From: Limimaricola sp027213785
GTDB taxonomy: Bacteria > Pseudomonadota > Alphaproteobacteria > Rhodobacterales > Rhodobacteraceae
Reading direction: 5' to 3'
DNA: 64,000 nucleotides
Assembly (NCBI RefSeq): GCF_050847355.1
Contig: NZ_CP193755.1
Span: 186,001-250,000 of the forward strand
This document shows positions 52,524 to 61,186 of the stretch, piece after piece. The translations under genes were made by a program, and so were the position numbers. How positions within the stretch are numbered: position 1 is the first letter of the stretch; each line of letters opens with the position of its first letter. The notes beneath the pieces were generated by a model. It ran no database searches, was not told where the DNA came from, and saw only the letters and a list, made by a program, of their open reading frames with translations.

Positions 52524-54574
52524 TCCGCTGCCACCCGCATGACCGGCTCATCCACCTCCTGCGGCGCCAGCCCGGCCCAGCTCAGCCCGTCCATCAGCCC
52601 CGCCGCATGCGCCAGCGGGCTTCGGTAAAGGCCGGGGCGGCGGGGCAGGCGGGCAAGATCGCCATCGGCGTTGCCGACGATGATGGCGCGCCCGGCAGCG
52701 CGCAGCATGCATTCGTCATTGCCGGAATCGCCTGCCGCCACGCAGTGATCGAGGCTCAGCCCGTGGCTGCGCGCCAGATGGCCCAGCGCCGCCCCCTTGC
52801 CCGCGCGGACGGGAACGACGTCGATCAGGCGCCCATGCGACGCGATGACCCGCGCCGCGAGCCCTGCCATGTCGAGCCGGTTACGGATCCGCATCGCCTG
52901 TCGTGCATCGCCGAGATAGCCCAGCTTCCAGCGCCGCTGCTCGATCTCGGGCTGCATCCGGATCGAGGGGCTGTCGAGCGCGTCGCGGATCGCATCGCGG
53001 CGCCAGTCGCACTCGATCTCGCGGGCCCAGCTTTCGTCGAAGACCAGCCGGCCGGTCGCGTCCCGGCGGTAGATTTCGGTGCCGACCGAGGTAATGAAGG
53101 CGTCGGGCTCGTCGATCTCCCATTCCGCGAGGATGCGCCGCGCCTCGGTGATGGTGCGTCCCGTCGCCACGGCGAAGAGCGCATGGTCCCCCATGCGCCA
53201 TTGCGCGAAGCCGCGCAGCGCGTCGCGATCACCGGTCAGCGTGTTGTCGATGTCGCTGGCGAGGATCCGGGTCGGGACGGGCAGGGGACGCGGCGCGGCG
53301 ATACGCGCGATGAGCGCGGCGACCCGGGCGGCCCAGTGATCCCACGAATAGGCGGTCTCGTGCGACGCGGCGGCCTCGCGGCAACGCGCATGCATCTCGG
53401 CATCGCCGATCAGCCGCGACAGCGCCGCGCCAAAGGCCTGCGCATCGCTCGGCTCCGCGGTCAGCCCATGGCCGATCCGCGCGACGATGTCGGAAGGGCC
53501 GCCATGGCAGGTCGCGACCACGGGCAGTCCCGCGGCCGCGGCCTCGAGGATGGTCAGGCCGAACGGTTCCGTCAGCGCCGGGTTGGCAAACACACCCTGC
53601 CGCTCGGCGGCAAGACGGTAGAGGCCGCCGAGGCTTGCCGCGTCATGCTCGGGCGGCAGGGCCACCCGTCCTTCGAGCCCGTGGGTGCGGATCGCCTGAC
53701 GGATTCCCGCGATCACGCGCCGCTGCTCATCGCTGCCCTGGCGGCCCGGGCCGCGCAGCCCGGCGAGGATCACGAGGTTCGCACGATCGCGCAGACCTGG
53801 CGCCGACGCATAGGCGGCCACCAGACCGGCGAGGTTCTTCTTTTCGACCGGGCGCGCCACGGCGAGGATAAAGGGGCGATAGGGATGGGCCAGTTCGGGC
53901 GAAATCAACGCCTGTGCGGCCTGCATGTCGGCGGGGCCGGGCAGTGTGGCGCCCGGCGCGATGCAGTGGATCCGGGCCGGATCGGCCCCGTCATAGGCCG
54001 CCACCTGCCGCTCGGCCTCGTCGCGCGAGGAGACGACCGTGGCACAGGCGCCGGCGATGGCACGGGTTTCGGCGGCGATGCGCCGCGACATCGCATCCCC
54101 CTGGCCCTGCATCGCGCGGGCCTTGTCCAGGCCCAGCGAATGCGGCGTGTAGATCACCGGGATACCGAAGCGTTCGCGTGCCGCGAGGGCCAGTTCTGCC
54201 GCATCGGCGAAATGCGCGTGGATCGCGTCGGGCTTGCGGGCGAGCCCGGCGAGATGGTCGAGGAACGCCTCGGTGATCGCGGGAATCCGCGCCTCCAGCG
54301 CCTCCTTGGAGAGGTAGTCGGCGCAGCCATCGTCCAGCCGCAGGATTCGCGATTTCGGCCCCAGCCTCTCATGCGGTCGGGCATGGGCGATGCCCAGATC
54401 CGGCCGGTCGAAGCGGCGTGTCACCACGTCGATGCGATCGATGTCGGACCGCGCCTCGAGCGCGCGGGTCGCGGCGAGCACATAGGCGATATGACCGCCC
54501 GTATCGTCGGTCAGGCCATAGTGGATCGGCGGCGCCTTGAGGCAACCGCCGAGCGCGATCTGCATCACGAACAT
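52520..54574 (-). CDS. Fused sucrose-phosphate synthase / sucrose-phosphate phosphatase-like protein
   Basis: The 684-residue protein has a GT4 domain (about 1-430), with GLTDDTGGHIAYVLAATRAL at the start, HAHFADAAELALAARERFGI and TPHSLGLDKARAM. These are hallmarks of the sucrose-phosphate synthase clade, and the EX7E motif appears as EPFGLTILE. A HAD phosphatase of the SPP type follows (about 437-665): SDIDNTLTGD, SVGTEIYRR, RRWKLGYL, DVVPVRAGKGAALG and GDSGNDECML. It could make sucrose from UDP-glucose and fructose-6-phosphate, or a related sugar such as mannosylfructose. Start codon choice (54574 or 54565) is uncertain. It overlaps the MurG-like gene. Confidence 0.9.
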   Translation of the reverse strand: MFVMQIALGGCLKAPPIHYGLTDDTGGHIAYVLAATRALEARSDIDRIDVVTRRFDRPDLGIAHARPHERLGPKSRILRLDDGCADYLSKEALEARIPAITEAFLDHLAGLARKPDAIHAHFADAAELALAARERFGIPVIYTPHSLGLDKARAMQGQGDAMSRRIAAETRAIAGACATVVSSRDEAERQVAAYDGADPARIHCIAPGATLPGPADMQAAQALISPELAHPYRPFILAVARPVEKKNLAGLVAAYASAPGLRDRANLVILAGLRGPGRQGSDEQRRVIAGIRQAIRTHGLEGRVALPPEHDAASLGGLYRLAAERQGVFANPALTEPFGLTILEAAAAGLPVVATCHGGPSDIVARIGHGLTAEPSDAQAFGAALSRLIGDAEMHARCREAAASHETAYSWDHWAARVAALIARIAAPRPLPVPTRILASDIDNTLTGDRDALRGFAQWRMGDHALFAVATGRTITEARRILAEWEIDEPDAFITSVGTEIYRRDATGRLVFDESWAREIECDWRRDAIRDALDSPSIRMQPEIEQRRWKLGYLGDARQAMRIRNRLDMAGLAARVIASHGRLIDVVPVRAGKGAALGHLARSHGLSLDHCVAAGDSGNDECMLRAAGRAIIVGNADGDLARLPRRPGLYRSPLAHAAGLMDGLSWAGLAPQEVDEPVMRVAAE

Positions 54575-54724
54575 TGGGGGGACTTTCGGTGTGTCTCGTC
54601 TGTTGGCGCCCCAATGCGATTGGCGACCGCCGGGTTCCCTCCCCGTTCCGGTTCAGGCCGAGGCTGATCAAACGCCATGCCGCGCTAGCTTGCGGGCTGC
54701 AGGCAGGTGCGGGGACCGAGAAAC

Positions 54725-55516
54725 ATGAAGCATCGTTACCTTTTTATCGGCGGGCTGCACCGCTCAGGCACCTCGCTGGCGGCGCGGATCGCCGGCTCCA
54801 TCTCTGGGCTGGGTACGCTTTCGAACCTGCCGGTTCCCGAAAACGAAGGGGTCTATCTGCAGGGCGCGATCCCGCATGACGCGCTGGCGGGAGAGCCGGG
54901 GGCCTTCGCCTTCGACCCGGATCAGCATCTCGTCGAGGGCTGCCGCTTCGACCGGCTGGAGGTGCGCGAGCGGATCGAGGCGGATTGGGCGCCGTGGTTC
55001 CCCGACACGGCATGGCGCGTCGAGAAATCTCCGGTGAACCTGCTGCGGATGCGGCTTTACCAGCAGCTGTTCCCGCTGTCGCAATTCGTCATCGTGACGC
55101 GCCATCCCCTCGCGGTGGCGCGGGCCACGGCGAAGTGGAGCGACCGCAGCGAGGCCGATCTGGTCGCGCATTGGACACAGGCCTACCGGATCGCACTGGA
55201 AGATGCCCGACGGCTGCATGCGCGGCTGATCGTGCGCTACGAGGATCTCGTGGCCACCCCGGACGCCGCGCGCCGGGCCTTGGCCGCGTTCTGCGACCGG
55301 CCTTGCGACGGCGCGGCGCCGGAGCCGGTACGCGACGGCAATCGCGATTACGATCTGCGCGCAACCATGCCGTTGCCAGAGGGGGCGGAGGCGGTAATGG
55401 GCGCGATGGGATACGGGCCGGACGGCGCGGTGGTGCCGATGCCCGCCGCGGCGGTCGCGCACCCGCTCAGGACAGTGCGCGAGGCGGTCGAGAGGGTCTG
55501 GCCTCCGAGGCGCTGA
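54725..55516 (+). CDS. Sulfotransferase (PAPS-dependent, sulfotransfer_3-like)
   Basis: The 263-residue protein starts MKHRYLFIGGLHRSGTSLAA, in which GGLHRSGTS is the 5'-phosphosulfate loop. The 3'-phosphate contact is in QFVIVTRHPLAVARATAKWS (about residue 120), with the conserved Arg and the later Ser. A conserved WRVEKSPVNLLRM segment follows the loop. No signal peptide or membrane segment is visible. It is divergent from the sucrose-phosphate-synthase-like gene and may sulfate a product of the neighbouring glycosyltransferases. The substrate is not identified. Confidence 0.87.
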   Translation: MKHRYLFIGGLHRSGTSLAARIAGSISGLGTLSNLPVPENEGVYLQGAIPHDALAGEPGAFAFDPDQHLVEGCRFDRLEVRERIEADWAPWFPDTAWRVEKSPVNLLRMRLYQQLFPLSQFVIVTRHPLAVARATAKWSDRSEADLVAHWTQAYRIALEDARRLHARLIVRYEDLVATPDAARRALAAFCDRPCDGAAPEPVRDGNRDYDLRATMPLPEGAEAVMGAMGYGPDGAVVPMPAAAVAHPLRTVREAVERVWPPRR

Positions 55517-55619
55517 GGATTTTTCACCTTTGCCCGGAACCCCTTCGCGCTTGCCCCTGTTGCTTCTTGGCGAGAAGAATGCGGCGCGCGCAAGGCGTCA
55601 CGAGGGGAGATTGCACGAC

Positions 55620-57299
55620 ATGACCGATACAGCTGAACCCGCGAAGCGGCCGAGCTCGTCCCGATTCTGGATCGCGGTGGCCGCCGCGGTGATCGGCTGG
55701 ATCCTGGTGTTGTGGCTGCTCATCGCCCGCGCCTCGATCGGCGGCGATCTCGAAGAGGCGCAGGCGCGGATCGTCGAGGTCGAGGATCAGGTGGCGATCC
55801 AGACCGAGACCATGGGCAGCATCGAGGCGCTGCGCGCCGAGCTCGAAGGGCTCCGGGTCGAGGAGCAGGAGCTCGAGAACCGCCGTGCCACCATTGAGGC
55901 CGAGATCGCCCCGGCCGAGGCGCGGCTGCAGGAGCTGTCGGGCCAGATCGAGACGGCGGAAGCCGATCTCGAAGCGGCGCAGGAGCAGACGCGCACGCTC
56001 GAAGAGGAACTCGCGCCGCTGCGCAGCGAACTCGATAGCTTCGAGACGCGTCGCGCCGAGGCCCAATCGCGTGCCGAGGCCGCGACCGCCGAGCTGAACG
56101 AGGTCACGCAGCGCCTCGAGCAGGCGCGCGGCGAGGAGGCCGAGCTCCGGCAGCTGATCGCCACGCTGAGCAGCGAGGCGGCAGAACTGACCGAGCAGGT
56201 TTCGCAGGCCGAGACCGAGCTGAGCTCGGTGCGCGAAGAAAGCGACACCATCAAGGCCGAACTGGCCGAAGCCGAGGCCCGCGTTGCCGAGCTGACCGAG
56301 CGCCGCGACAATCTCGAGGCCGAGGTCAGCGCGTTGAGCGAGGAGCAGGACTCGCTCGCCCAGGAAGTCGCGGCGGCACGGGAGCAGAGGCAGCTGTTGC
56401 AGGAAGAGGTGGCGCAGCTAGCGCAGAACCTCGCGCAGCGGGCCGAGGAGCTGGCTCGGGTCGAGCGGCGCATCGCTGGCGTGGCGGCGCCGGTCGAGGC
56501 GACTGGCGATCGTCCGCAGGTGACCGATCTACCCGCAGAGACCGAAGCTTCGGAAGCGCCCGTGGAGCCTGAAGCTACGGAAACGCACGAGACCGCCGAT
56601 GCCGCGCCTGCCGCCGAGCGTCCGCAAGTGACCGATCTGCCTGAAGAAACCGCAGCGGTGGCAGAGGAGGGCGAAACCGAGCCGGCCGAGCCGATCGTGC
56701 CCGCTGCTGACGTGAATGCGCCCGCCGACGATGCCGCCTCGACGGAGGCCGTGACCAACGCGGCCGAGAGCGGAACCGAGGTCGCGCCGACTGACGAAGC
56801 TGCCGCGACCCCCGAAGCAGGCGAGGCCATGGCGCGTCCGCAGGTCACCGATCTGCCGGACCAGGAAGCATCGACCGAGACCGATCTCGCGGAGGCCGCC
56901 GAAGCCGAAACCGCCTCGACCGACACCGTCATTGGCGGCGAACCCGGCGCCCCGCCGGCAGGGCCCGCCGCCGCGCCTGCCGATAGCGACGCGCCCGCCG
57001 CCGCACCCTCGAAAGTCGCGAACCTGTCGCCCGGTCTCTACACGCTTGGCCCGATCGCGGTGAAATTCTCGGAGGACGGGCGCTTTACCATGGCGGGCAG
57101 CGAGCAGATGGGCCGCGTCAACGGGCGCTATGTCGTGGAGAACGGCGTTCTGACGCTCGATCAGGTGCAAGGCGACACCGGCTCCGCGATCTTCCCGATG
57201 CGCTGCGAGCTTGCCCCGAGCGAAAGCGGCTTCGCCATCGGTGACAGCGACGGCTCTTGTGCCCTGTTCGAGGGGCGGGAGTTCACGATCGCGGAATGA
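55620..57299 (+). CDS. Membrane-anchored coiled-coil protein with RPQVTDLP repeats
   Basis: The 559-residue protein has one membrane helix (residues about 17-38, FWIAVAAAVIGWILVLWLLI) after a Lys/Arg-containing N terminus, which predicts that the rest faces the periplasm. Residues 43-285 form a long Glu/Ala/Arg coiled coil. Next comes an acidic, low-complexity linker (about 290-450) with three RPQVTDLP copies at 298-305, 334-341 and 406-413. The C-terminal domain (about 455-559) is small, beta-rich and contains the only two cysteines (PMRCEL and GSCALF), a plausible disulfide. I do not recognise a named family. It may be a spacer-type scaffold spanning the periplasm. The start at 55620 gives a charged-then-hydrophobic N terminus. 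Confidence 0.8.
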   Translation: MTDTAEPAKRPSSSRFWIAVAAAVIGWILVLWLLIARASIGGDLEEAQARIVEVEDQVAIQTETMGSIEALRAELEGLRVEEQELENRRATIEAEIAPAEARLQELSGQIETAEADLEAAQEQTRTLEEELAPLRSELDSFETRRAEAQSRAEAATAELNEVTQRLEQARGEEAELRQLIATLSSEAAELTEQVSQAETELSSVREESDTIKAELAEAEARVAELTERRDNLEAEVSALSEEQDSLAQEVAAAREQRQLLQEEVAQLAQNLAQRAEELARVERRIAGVAAPVEATGDRPQVTDLPAETEASEAPVEPEATETHETADAAPAAERPQVTDLPEETAAVAEEGETEPAEPIVPAADVNAPADDAASTEAVTNAAESGTEVAPTDEAAATPEAGEAMARPQVTDLPDQEASTETDLAEAAEAETASTDTVIGGEPGAPPAGPAAAPADSDAPAAAPSKVANLSPGLYTLGPIAVKFSEDGRFTMAGSEQMGRVNGRYVVENGVLTLDQVQGDTGSAIFPMRCELAPSESGFAIGDSDGSCALFEGREFTIAE

Positions 57300-57319
57300 C
57301 CGGCGGTCCGGTTCGCTGA

Positions 57320-58345
57320 ATGGACCTGTCGGGCCTCTCCCTCTGGGCCGTCGCCGGCATCTTCGCGATGGCGGCGGCGGCGATCATGCTGGCAGGCGTA
57401 CGGCTCGCCCATGTCGCCGATGCGCTGGCCGACCGCACGGGCATGGGCGAGGTCGTCGCTGGCGCGCTCTTCGTCGGAGCGGCGACCTCGCTGCCCGGCG
57501 CCATCACCTCCATTTCCACCGCCGCGCAGGGGGCCTCCGGCCTTGCCGTGGGCAACGCGCTGGGCGGGCTGACCGCGCAGACCGCCTTCATCGCGGTGGC
57601 CGATCTGTTCTATCGCCGTGCCAATCTCGAACATGCCGCCGCCTCGGTCACCGGCCTCGCGCAGGGCGTGCTGCTGGTGGTGCTGCTCTCGATTCCGCTC
57701 ATCGCCTCGGCCGAGCCGCAGATCACGATCTGGGGCGTGCACCCCGCCTCGCTGCTGATCCCGGTCGGCTATGCCTTCGGCCTGCGGCTGCTGTCGCGGA
57801 TCCATGACGATCCGATGTGGCATCCGGTTCAGACCGATGAAACCCGCGAGGAGGTTTCCGAGCCGGACCGCGAGGGCGGCAGGTCGGATAGCGGGCTCTG
57901 GCTGCGCTTCGCGCTCTATGCGGGGGTGACGGCTGTGGCGGGCTGGGTGATCGGCGAGGCGAGCCTCGCGCTCGTCGGGCTGACCGGCATGGGTGAAAGC
58001 GCGGTGGGCACGGTCTTTGCGGGCGTCGCCAATTCCCTGCCCGAACTGGTCACCGCCATCGCCGCGGTGCGGATCGGCGCGGTCAGCCTCGCGGTGGGCG
58101 ACGTGATCGGCGGTAACGCCTTCGAGGTGATGTTCCTCTCGGCCGCCGATTTCTTCGACGAAGGTTCGATCTACGGCGCACTCACCCCGGCCGATCGGAC
58201 CACCGCGCTCATCGCCATGCTGATGACCGGGGTGCTACTTCTGGGAATGCTGCGGCGCGAGAAGACCGGCCCGGTGCGGATCGGCTTCGAAAGCGTTCTG
58301 GTGCTGGGGCTCTATGCGGGCTCCGTGGCACTGGTGCTTCTATGA
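57320..58345 (+). CDS. Sodium/calcium exchanger-family (CaCA) membrane antiporter
   Basis: The 341-residue protein has about ten membrane segments and the two inverted alpha-repeats of the CaCA superfamily. The first, GALFVGAATSLPGAITSIST, and the second, GTVFAGVANSLPELVTAIAA, lie about 200 residues apart; each repeat continues into a G(N/D)xxGGN-like motif (VGNALGG and GDVIGGNAFEVMF). It probably exchanges Ca2+ or another cation for Na+ or H+. The gene begins 20 bases after the coiled-coil gene, perhaps in one transcript. Confidence 0.88.
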   Translation: MDLSGLSLWAVAGIFAMAAAAIMLAGVRLAHVADALADRTGMGEVVAGALFVGAATSLPGAITSISTAAQGASGLAVGNALGGLTAQTAFIAVADLFYRRANLEHAAASVTGLAQGVLLVVLLSIPLIASAEPQITIWGVHPASLLIPVGYAFGLRLLSRIHDDPMWHPVQTDETREEVSEPDREGGRSDSGLWLRFALYAGVTAVAGWVIGEASLALVGLTGMGESAVGTVFAGVANSLPELVTAIAAVRIGAVSLAVGDVIGGNAFEVMFLSAADFFDEGSIYGALTPADRTTALIAMLMTGVLLLGMLRREKTGPVRIGFESVLVLGLYAGSVALVLL

Positions 58346-58439
58346 CCGCTTGTATCGGAACAATGCGTTGTGCCCCTTGCGCAAACGCGCCACAGAGCCG
58401 CACCGTTGAAGTTGCGCGCGACAAGGGAGACAGGACCGC

Positions 58440-59876
58440 ATGACACAATTGCAGACGCTATTCGGCTGGATCGGGGACGCCACGTGGGGCTGGGCGCTGA
58501 TCCCGTTCCTCGTGATACTCGGCGGCACCTTCACCCTGATCTCGGGCTTCGTGCAGCTGCGCTTTTTCGGGCGCATGTGGGGCGTGCTCTCCGAAGGCGG
58601 CGACCGCCAGGGCGGCGTCTCCTCGCGCGAGGCGCTTTTGGTATCGGTCGGCGGCCGCGTCGGCGGCGGCAACATCGCCGGTGTCGCGGTGGCGATCACG
58701 CTGGGCGGACCCGGCGCGGTGTTCTGGATGTGGGTGGTGGCGCTGATCGGCATGGCCACCTCGCTGTTCGAATGCGCGTTGGCGCAGCTCTACAAGCGCG
58801 GTGAGCCCGACGGCACCTTCCGTGGCGGGCCCGCGCAATACATCATCCACGGGCTCGGCGCGCATTTCAACTGGCTCGCCATCCTCTACGCGATCTGCCT
58901 GCTGGCCTCCTTCGGGCTCGGTTTCTCGGCGTTCCAGGGCAACACCGTGGCGGTGGCCGCGCAGGACAGCCTCGGGCTCGACCCGATCCTCGTCGGCGCG
59001 GGCCTCGCGCTGGTGACGCTCGTCATCGTGTTCGGCGGCATCAAGCGGATCGCCCGCGTCTCGGACGTGATCATCCCGATCATGGCGATCGGCTACATCG
59101 TTCTGGCGCTGGCGGTGATCGTTCTCAACATCACCGAGGTGCCGGCGGCGCTCTGGACCATCGTGGCCAACGCGGTGGGCCTCGAGGAAGCTGTCGGTGG
59201 CGGTGTCGGCGCGGCGGTGGCGCAGGGCATGCGGCGTGGCCTGTTCTCGAACGAGGCGGGACTCGGTTCGGCGCCGAACGTGGCGGCGGCGGCGGCGGTG
59301 CCGCATCCGATCAGCCAGGGCATCGTGCAGTCCCTCTCGGTGTTCATCGACACGATGATCATCTGCACCTGCACCGCGATGGTGATCCTTCTGGGCGATG
59401 TCTACGTGCCTGGCGCGACCGATGTGGACGGCGTCGCGCTGACCCAGCAGAGCCTGGTCGACCATCTGGGCAGCTGGGCGCAGTACTTCCTGACCGGCGC
59501 GGTGCTGCTCTTCGCCTTCAGCTCGATCATCTACAACTACTATCTCGGCGAGACCGCGCTGAGCGTGCTGTGGGACAACGGCATCGCCCGGGTGCTGCTG
59601 CGGCTCGCGGTGCCGATGGTGGTGTTTCTCGGGGCGGCGGCGCCCGGCGCCACGGCGGTGTTCTTCTTCTCGGACCCGCTGATGGGGCTTCTGGCGCTGG
59701 TCAACCTGCTGGCGCTGACCATGTTGTTCCCGGTCGGGCTGCGGCTTCTCAACGACTACCGCAGGCAGTTGCGCGCGGGCGCGGTGGAGCCGGTACTGGA
59801 GATCGAGGATTACGCCGATCTCGATATCGACCGCGCCGCATGGGCCGTGCCGGCCCGGACCCGGCCGCTCGGCTGA
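58440..59876 (+). CDS. Alanine or glycine:cation symporter (AGCS family)
   Basis: The 478-residue inner-membrane protein shows AGCS signatures. These are SVGGRVGGGNIAGVAVAITL (residues 62-82), GPGAVFWMWVVALIGMATSL, and YKRGEPDGTFRGGPAQYIIH. Also present are the GRGLFSNEAGLGS-type sequence (RRGLFSNEAGLGSAPNVAAA) and the C-terminal YYLGETALSVLWDN. These positions bind Na+ and the small amino acid in the family. The start at 58440 follows AAGGGAGACAGG. No glycine riboswitch is seen in the 94-base leader. A strong terminator follows. Confidence 0.95.
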   Translation: MTQLQTLFGWIGDATWGWALIPFLVILGGTFTLISGFVQLRFFGRMWGVLSEGGDRQGGVSSREALLVSVGGRVGGGNIAGVAVAITLGGPGAVFWMWVVALIGMATSLFECALAQLYKRGEPDGTFRGGPAQYIIHGLGAHFNWLAILYAICLLASFGLGFSAFQGNTVAVAAQDSLGLDPILVGAGLALVTLVIVFGGIKRIARVSDVIIPIMAIGYIVLALAVIVLNITEVPAALWTIVANAVGLEEAVGGGVGAAVAQGMRRGLFSNEAGLGSAPNVAAAAAVPHPISQGIVQSLSVFIDTMIICTCTAMVILLGDVYVPGATDVDGVALTQQSLVDHLGSWAQYFLTGAVLLFAFSSIIYNYYLGETALSVLWDNGIARVLLRLAVPMVVFLGAAAPGATAVFFFSDPLMGLLALVNLLALTMLFPVGLRLLNDYRRQLRAGAVEPVLEIEDYADLDIDRAAWAVPARTRPLG

Positions 59877-59898
59877 GTGCGATCAGGCTGCGAGATCG

Positions 59899-59926
59899 AA
59901 AGGGGGGCGGTGACGCACCCCTTTTT
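59899..59926 (+). terminator. Terminator between the AGCS gene and the convergent TRIC gene
   Basis: AAAGGGG and CCCCTTT enclose an inner GCG-GTGA-CGC helix with a single mismatch, followed by two further T residues. It lies 22 bases after the AGCS stop and 12 bases from the TRIC stop codon. Confidence 0.85.
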
Positions 59927-59937
59927 CATGGGATGCT

Positions 59938-60588
59938 TCAGAAACCGGTGGGTGGGTTCTTGCGACCGGGACGCGAGCGGTAGGCCGGCAGCGACCAGCC
60001 GCGCCACAGCGCCACGATCCGGAGCGTGAAGGCGAGACCGAAGCCCGCCAGCGCCGCCGCCTCGCGCCCCGCGCCCGAAAGCACGAGCGCGGCGCAGGCC
60101 GCGGCCCCCAGCATCGAGGCCGCGACATAGATCTCGCGGCGCAGGATCACCGAGGGCTCATGGCCCAGCGTGTCGCGGATGATGCCGCCGACATTGGCGG
60201 TGATCACGCCCATCGCGATCGCCACCGTGACGCCCGCCCCCGCGTCGAGCGCCTTGAGCGTGCCCACCACGCTTACCAGCGCCATGCCGAAGGCATCGAG
60301 CCAAAGGATGTAGCGGTAGCGGTACTCCATCATGTGCGCCGCGAAATGCGTGACGATGGCGGTGAAGATACAGGCGATTACCGGGGTCGGATCCTCGACC
60401 CAGAACACCGGCTCTCCGAGGATCAGGTCGCGCGTCGTGCCACCGCCGACGCCGGTGATCACCGCGAACCAGACGAAGCCGAGGATGTCGAGTTCCTTGC
60501 GCGAAGCGACCAGCGCGCCGGTCGCCGCGAAGGAGACGGCTGAAACGAGATCGAGCGCCGCGAGCAGCGGGGCGAGGGGCAGGTCCAT
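59938..60588 (-). CDS. TRIC (trimeric intracellular cation channel) family membrane protein, YadS/UPF0126
   Basis: The 216-residue protein is a duplicated three-helix repeat plus one helix. The repeats carry the glycine-rich signatures VITGVGGGTTRDLIL (about 44-58) and VITANVGGIIRDTLGHEP (about 128-145) that form the pore kinks in prokaryotic TRIC channels. It is predicted to conduct K+ or other monovalent cations, but YadS-type proteins may also move small metabolites such as glycine. Its proximity to an alanine/glycine symporter gene, convergently placed, is noted without implying function. Confidence 0.93.
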   Translation of the reverse strand: MDLPLAPLLAALDLVSAVSFAATGALVASRKELDILGFVWFAVITGVGGGTTRDLILGEPVFWVEDPTPVIACIFTAIVTHFAAHMMEYRYRYILWLDAFGMALVSVVGTLKALDAGAGVTVAIAMGVITANVGGIIRDTLGHEPSVILRREIYVAASMLGAAACAALVLSGAGREAAALAGFGLAFTLRIVALWRGWSLPAYRSRPGRKNPPTGF

Positions 60589-60683
60589 GGCGGGGCTCCG
60601 GGCGTCAGGAGGGGCGGGAGCGCCCTCCTAGCCGCTGGCGGGCCCATGTCAACGCGGACGCATCCCGCGCCCGGGATGCGCGA

Positions 60684-61079
60684 TCAGGCGGCGATGGAAG
60701 CGAAGGCGTCGCGCAGCCGGATCAGGTCCTCGATCCGGCCCGACCCCATCATCTGCAGCGGGCTGCGGCCGCCAAGGGCTGGCTGGCGGGCACGGATCCA
60801 GTCGGCGGCGCCGAGCGTCGCGCTCGCGCTGCGGGTGGCGACGTGGATGTCGCGGAGGAGCGCCATGCGGCGCAGCCGCTCGCGGTCGACGATCTCGACC
60901 TGTCCGGCGCACCAGCGGCGCCAGCTCTCGGGCTGCATGCCGCCGAGGATGGCCACCATCTGCGCATCGCGCAGCTCCCAGACCCGGGCGAGCAGCACGG
61001 CAGTGCGGACGAGCGGACCGGTTTCCGCAGGGCTGACGGGACGTTCGGGGGCCTCGACGGACCGGACGGCTGCGAACAA
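60684..61079 (-). CDS. MbcA/ParS/Xre-like antitoxin-family protein (DUF2384), orphan
   Basis: The 131-residue protein ends with a DUF2384-type segment, ADWIRARQPALGGRSPLQMM and GSGRIEDLIRLRDAFA (residues about 95-128), the toxin-binding module of antitoxins such as MbcA and ParS. The middle is a divergent helical region (LRDAQMVAILGGMQPESWRR) resembling the Xre part of these antitoxins. The start is TTG at 61079, with GAGGAGAG upstream; no in-frame ATG precedes it. The usual RES-domain toxin is absent on both sides. It may be an orphan or have acquired another role. An inverted repeat covers its promoter. Confidence 0.72.
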   Translation of the reverse strand: MFAAVRSVEAPERPVSPAETGPLVRTAVLLARVWELRDAQMVAILGGMQPESWRRWCAGQVEIVDRERLRRMALLRDIHVATRSASATLGAADWIRARQPALGGRSPLQMMGSGRIEDLIRLRDAFASIAA

Positions 61080-61103
61080 GGGCGCTCTCCTCTGTCTCTG
61101 CCC

Positions 61104-61132
61104 CCCGCTATACCCGAGTCGCGTCTAGCGGG
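61104..61132 (-). promoter_or_regulatory. Promoter and inverted repeat upstream of the DUF2384 gene
   Basis: On the minus strand CTGCCC and TATAGC are separated by 17 bases (61107-61135). The inverted repeat CCCGCTA / TAGCGGG (61104-61110 and 61126-61132) overlaps the -10 and spacer. Antitoxin genes are usually autoregulated through such operators. Confidence 0.45.
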
Positions 61133-61186
61133 CAGAAACGGTTCCAGCATCTCCGTGTGATGGGCGAAAATTTGCCGATTTCGGGC

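Noticed and set aside
52607..54667. A 686-codon plus-strand frame across the sucrose-phosphate-synthase-like gene
   Set aside because: Antisense to a gene with clear GT4 and HAD motifs.
58346..58439. A glycine riboswitch upstream of the AGCS symporter
   Set aside because: The 94-base leader lacks the tandem aptamer cores of that class.
60589..61186. A toxin-antitoxin pair around the DUF2384 gene
   Set aside because: No RES-domain or other toxin frame lies on either side; only the antitoxin-like gene is supported.
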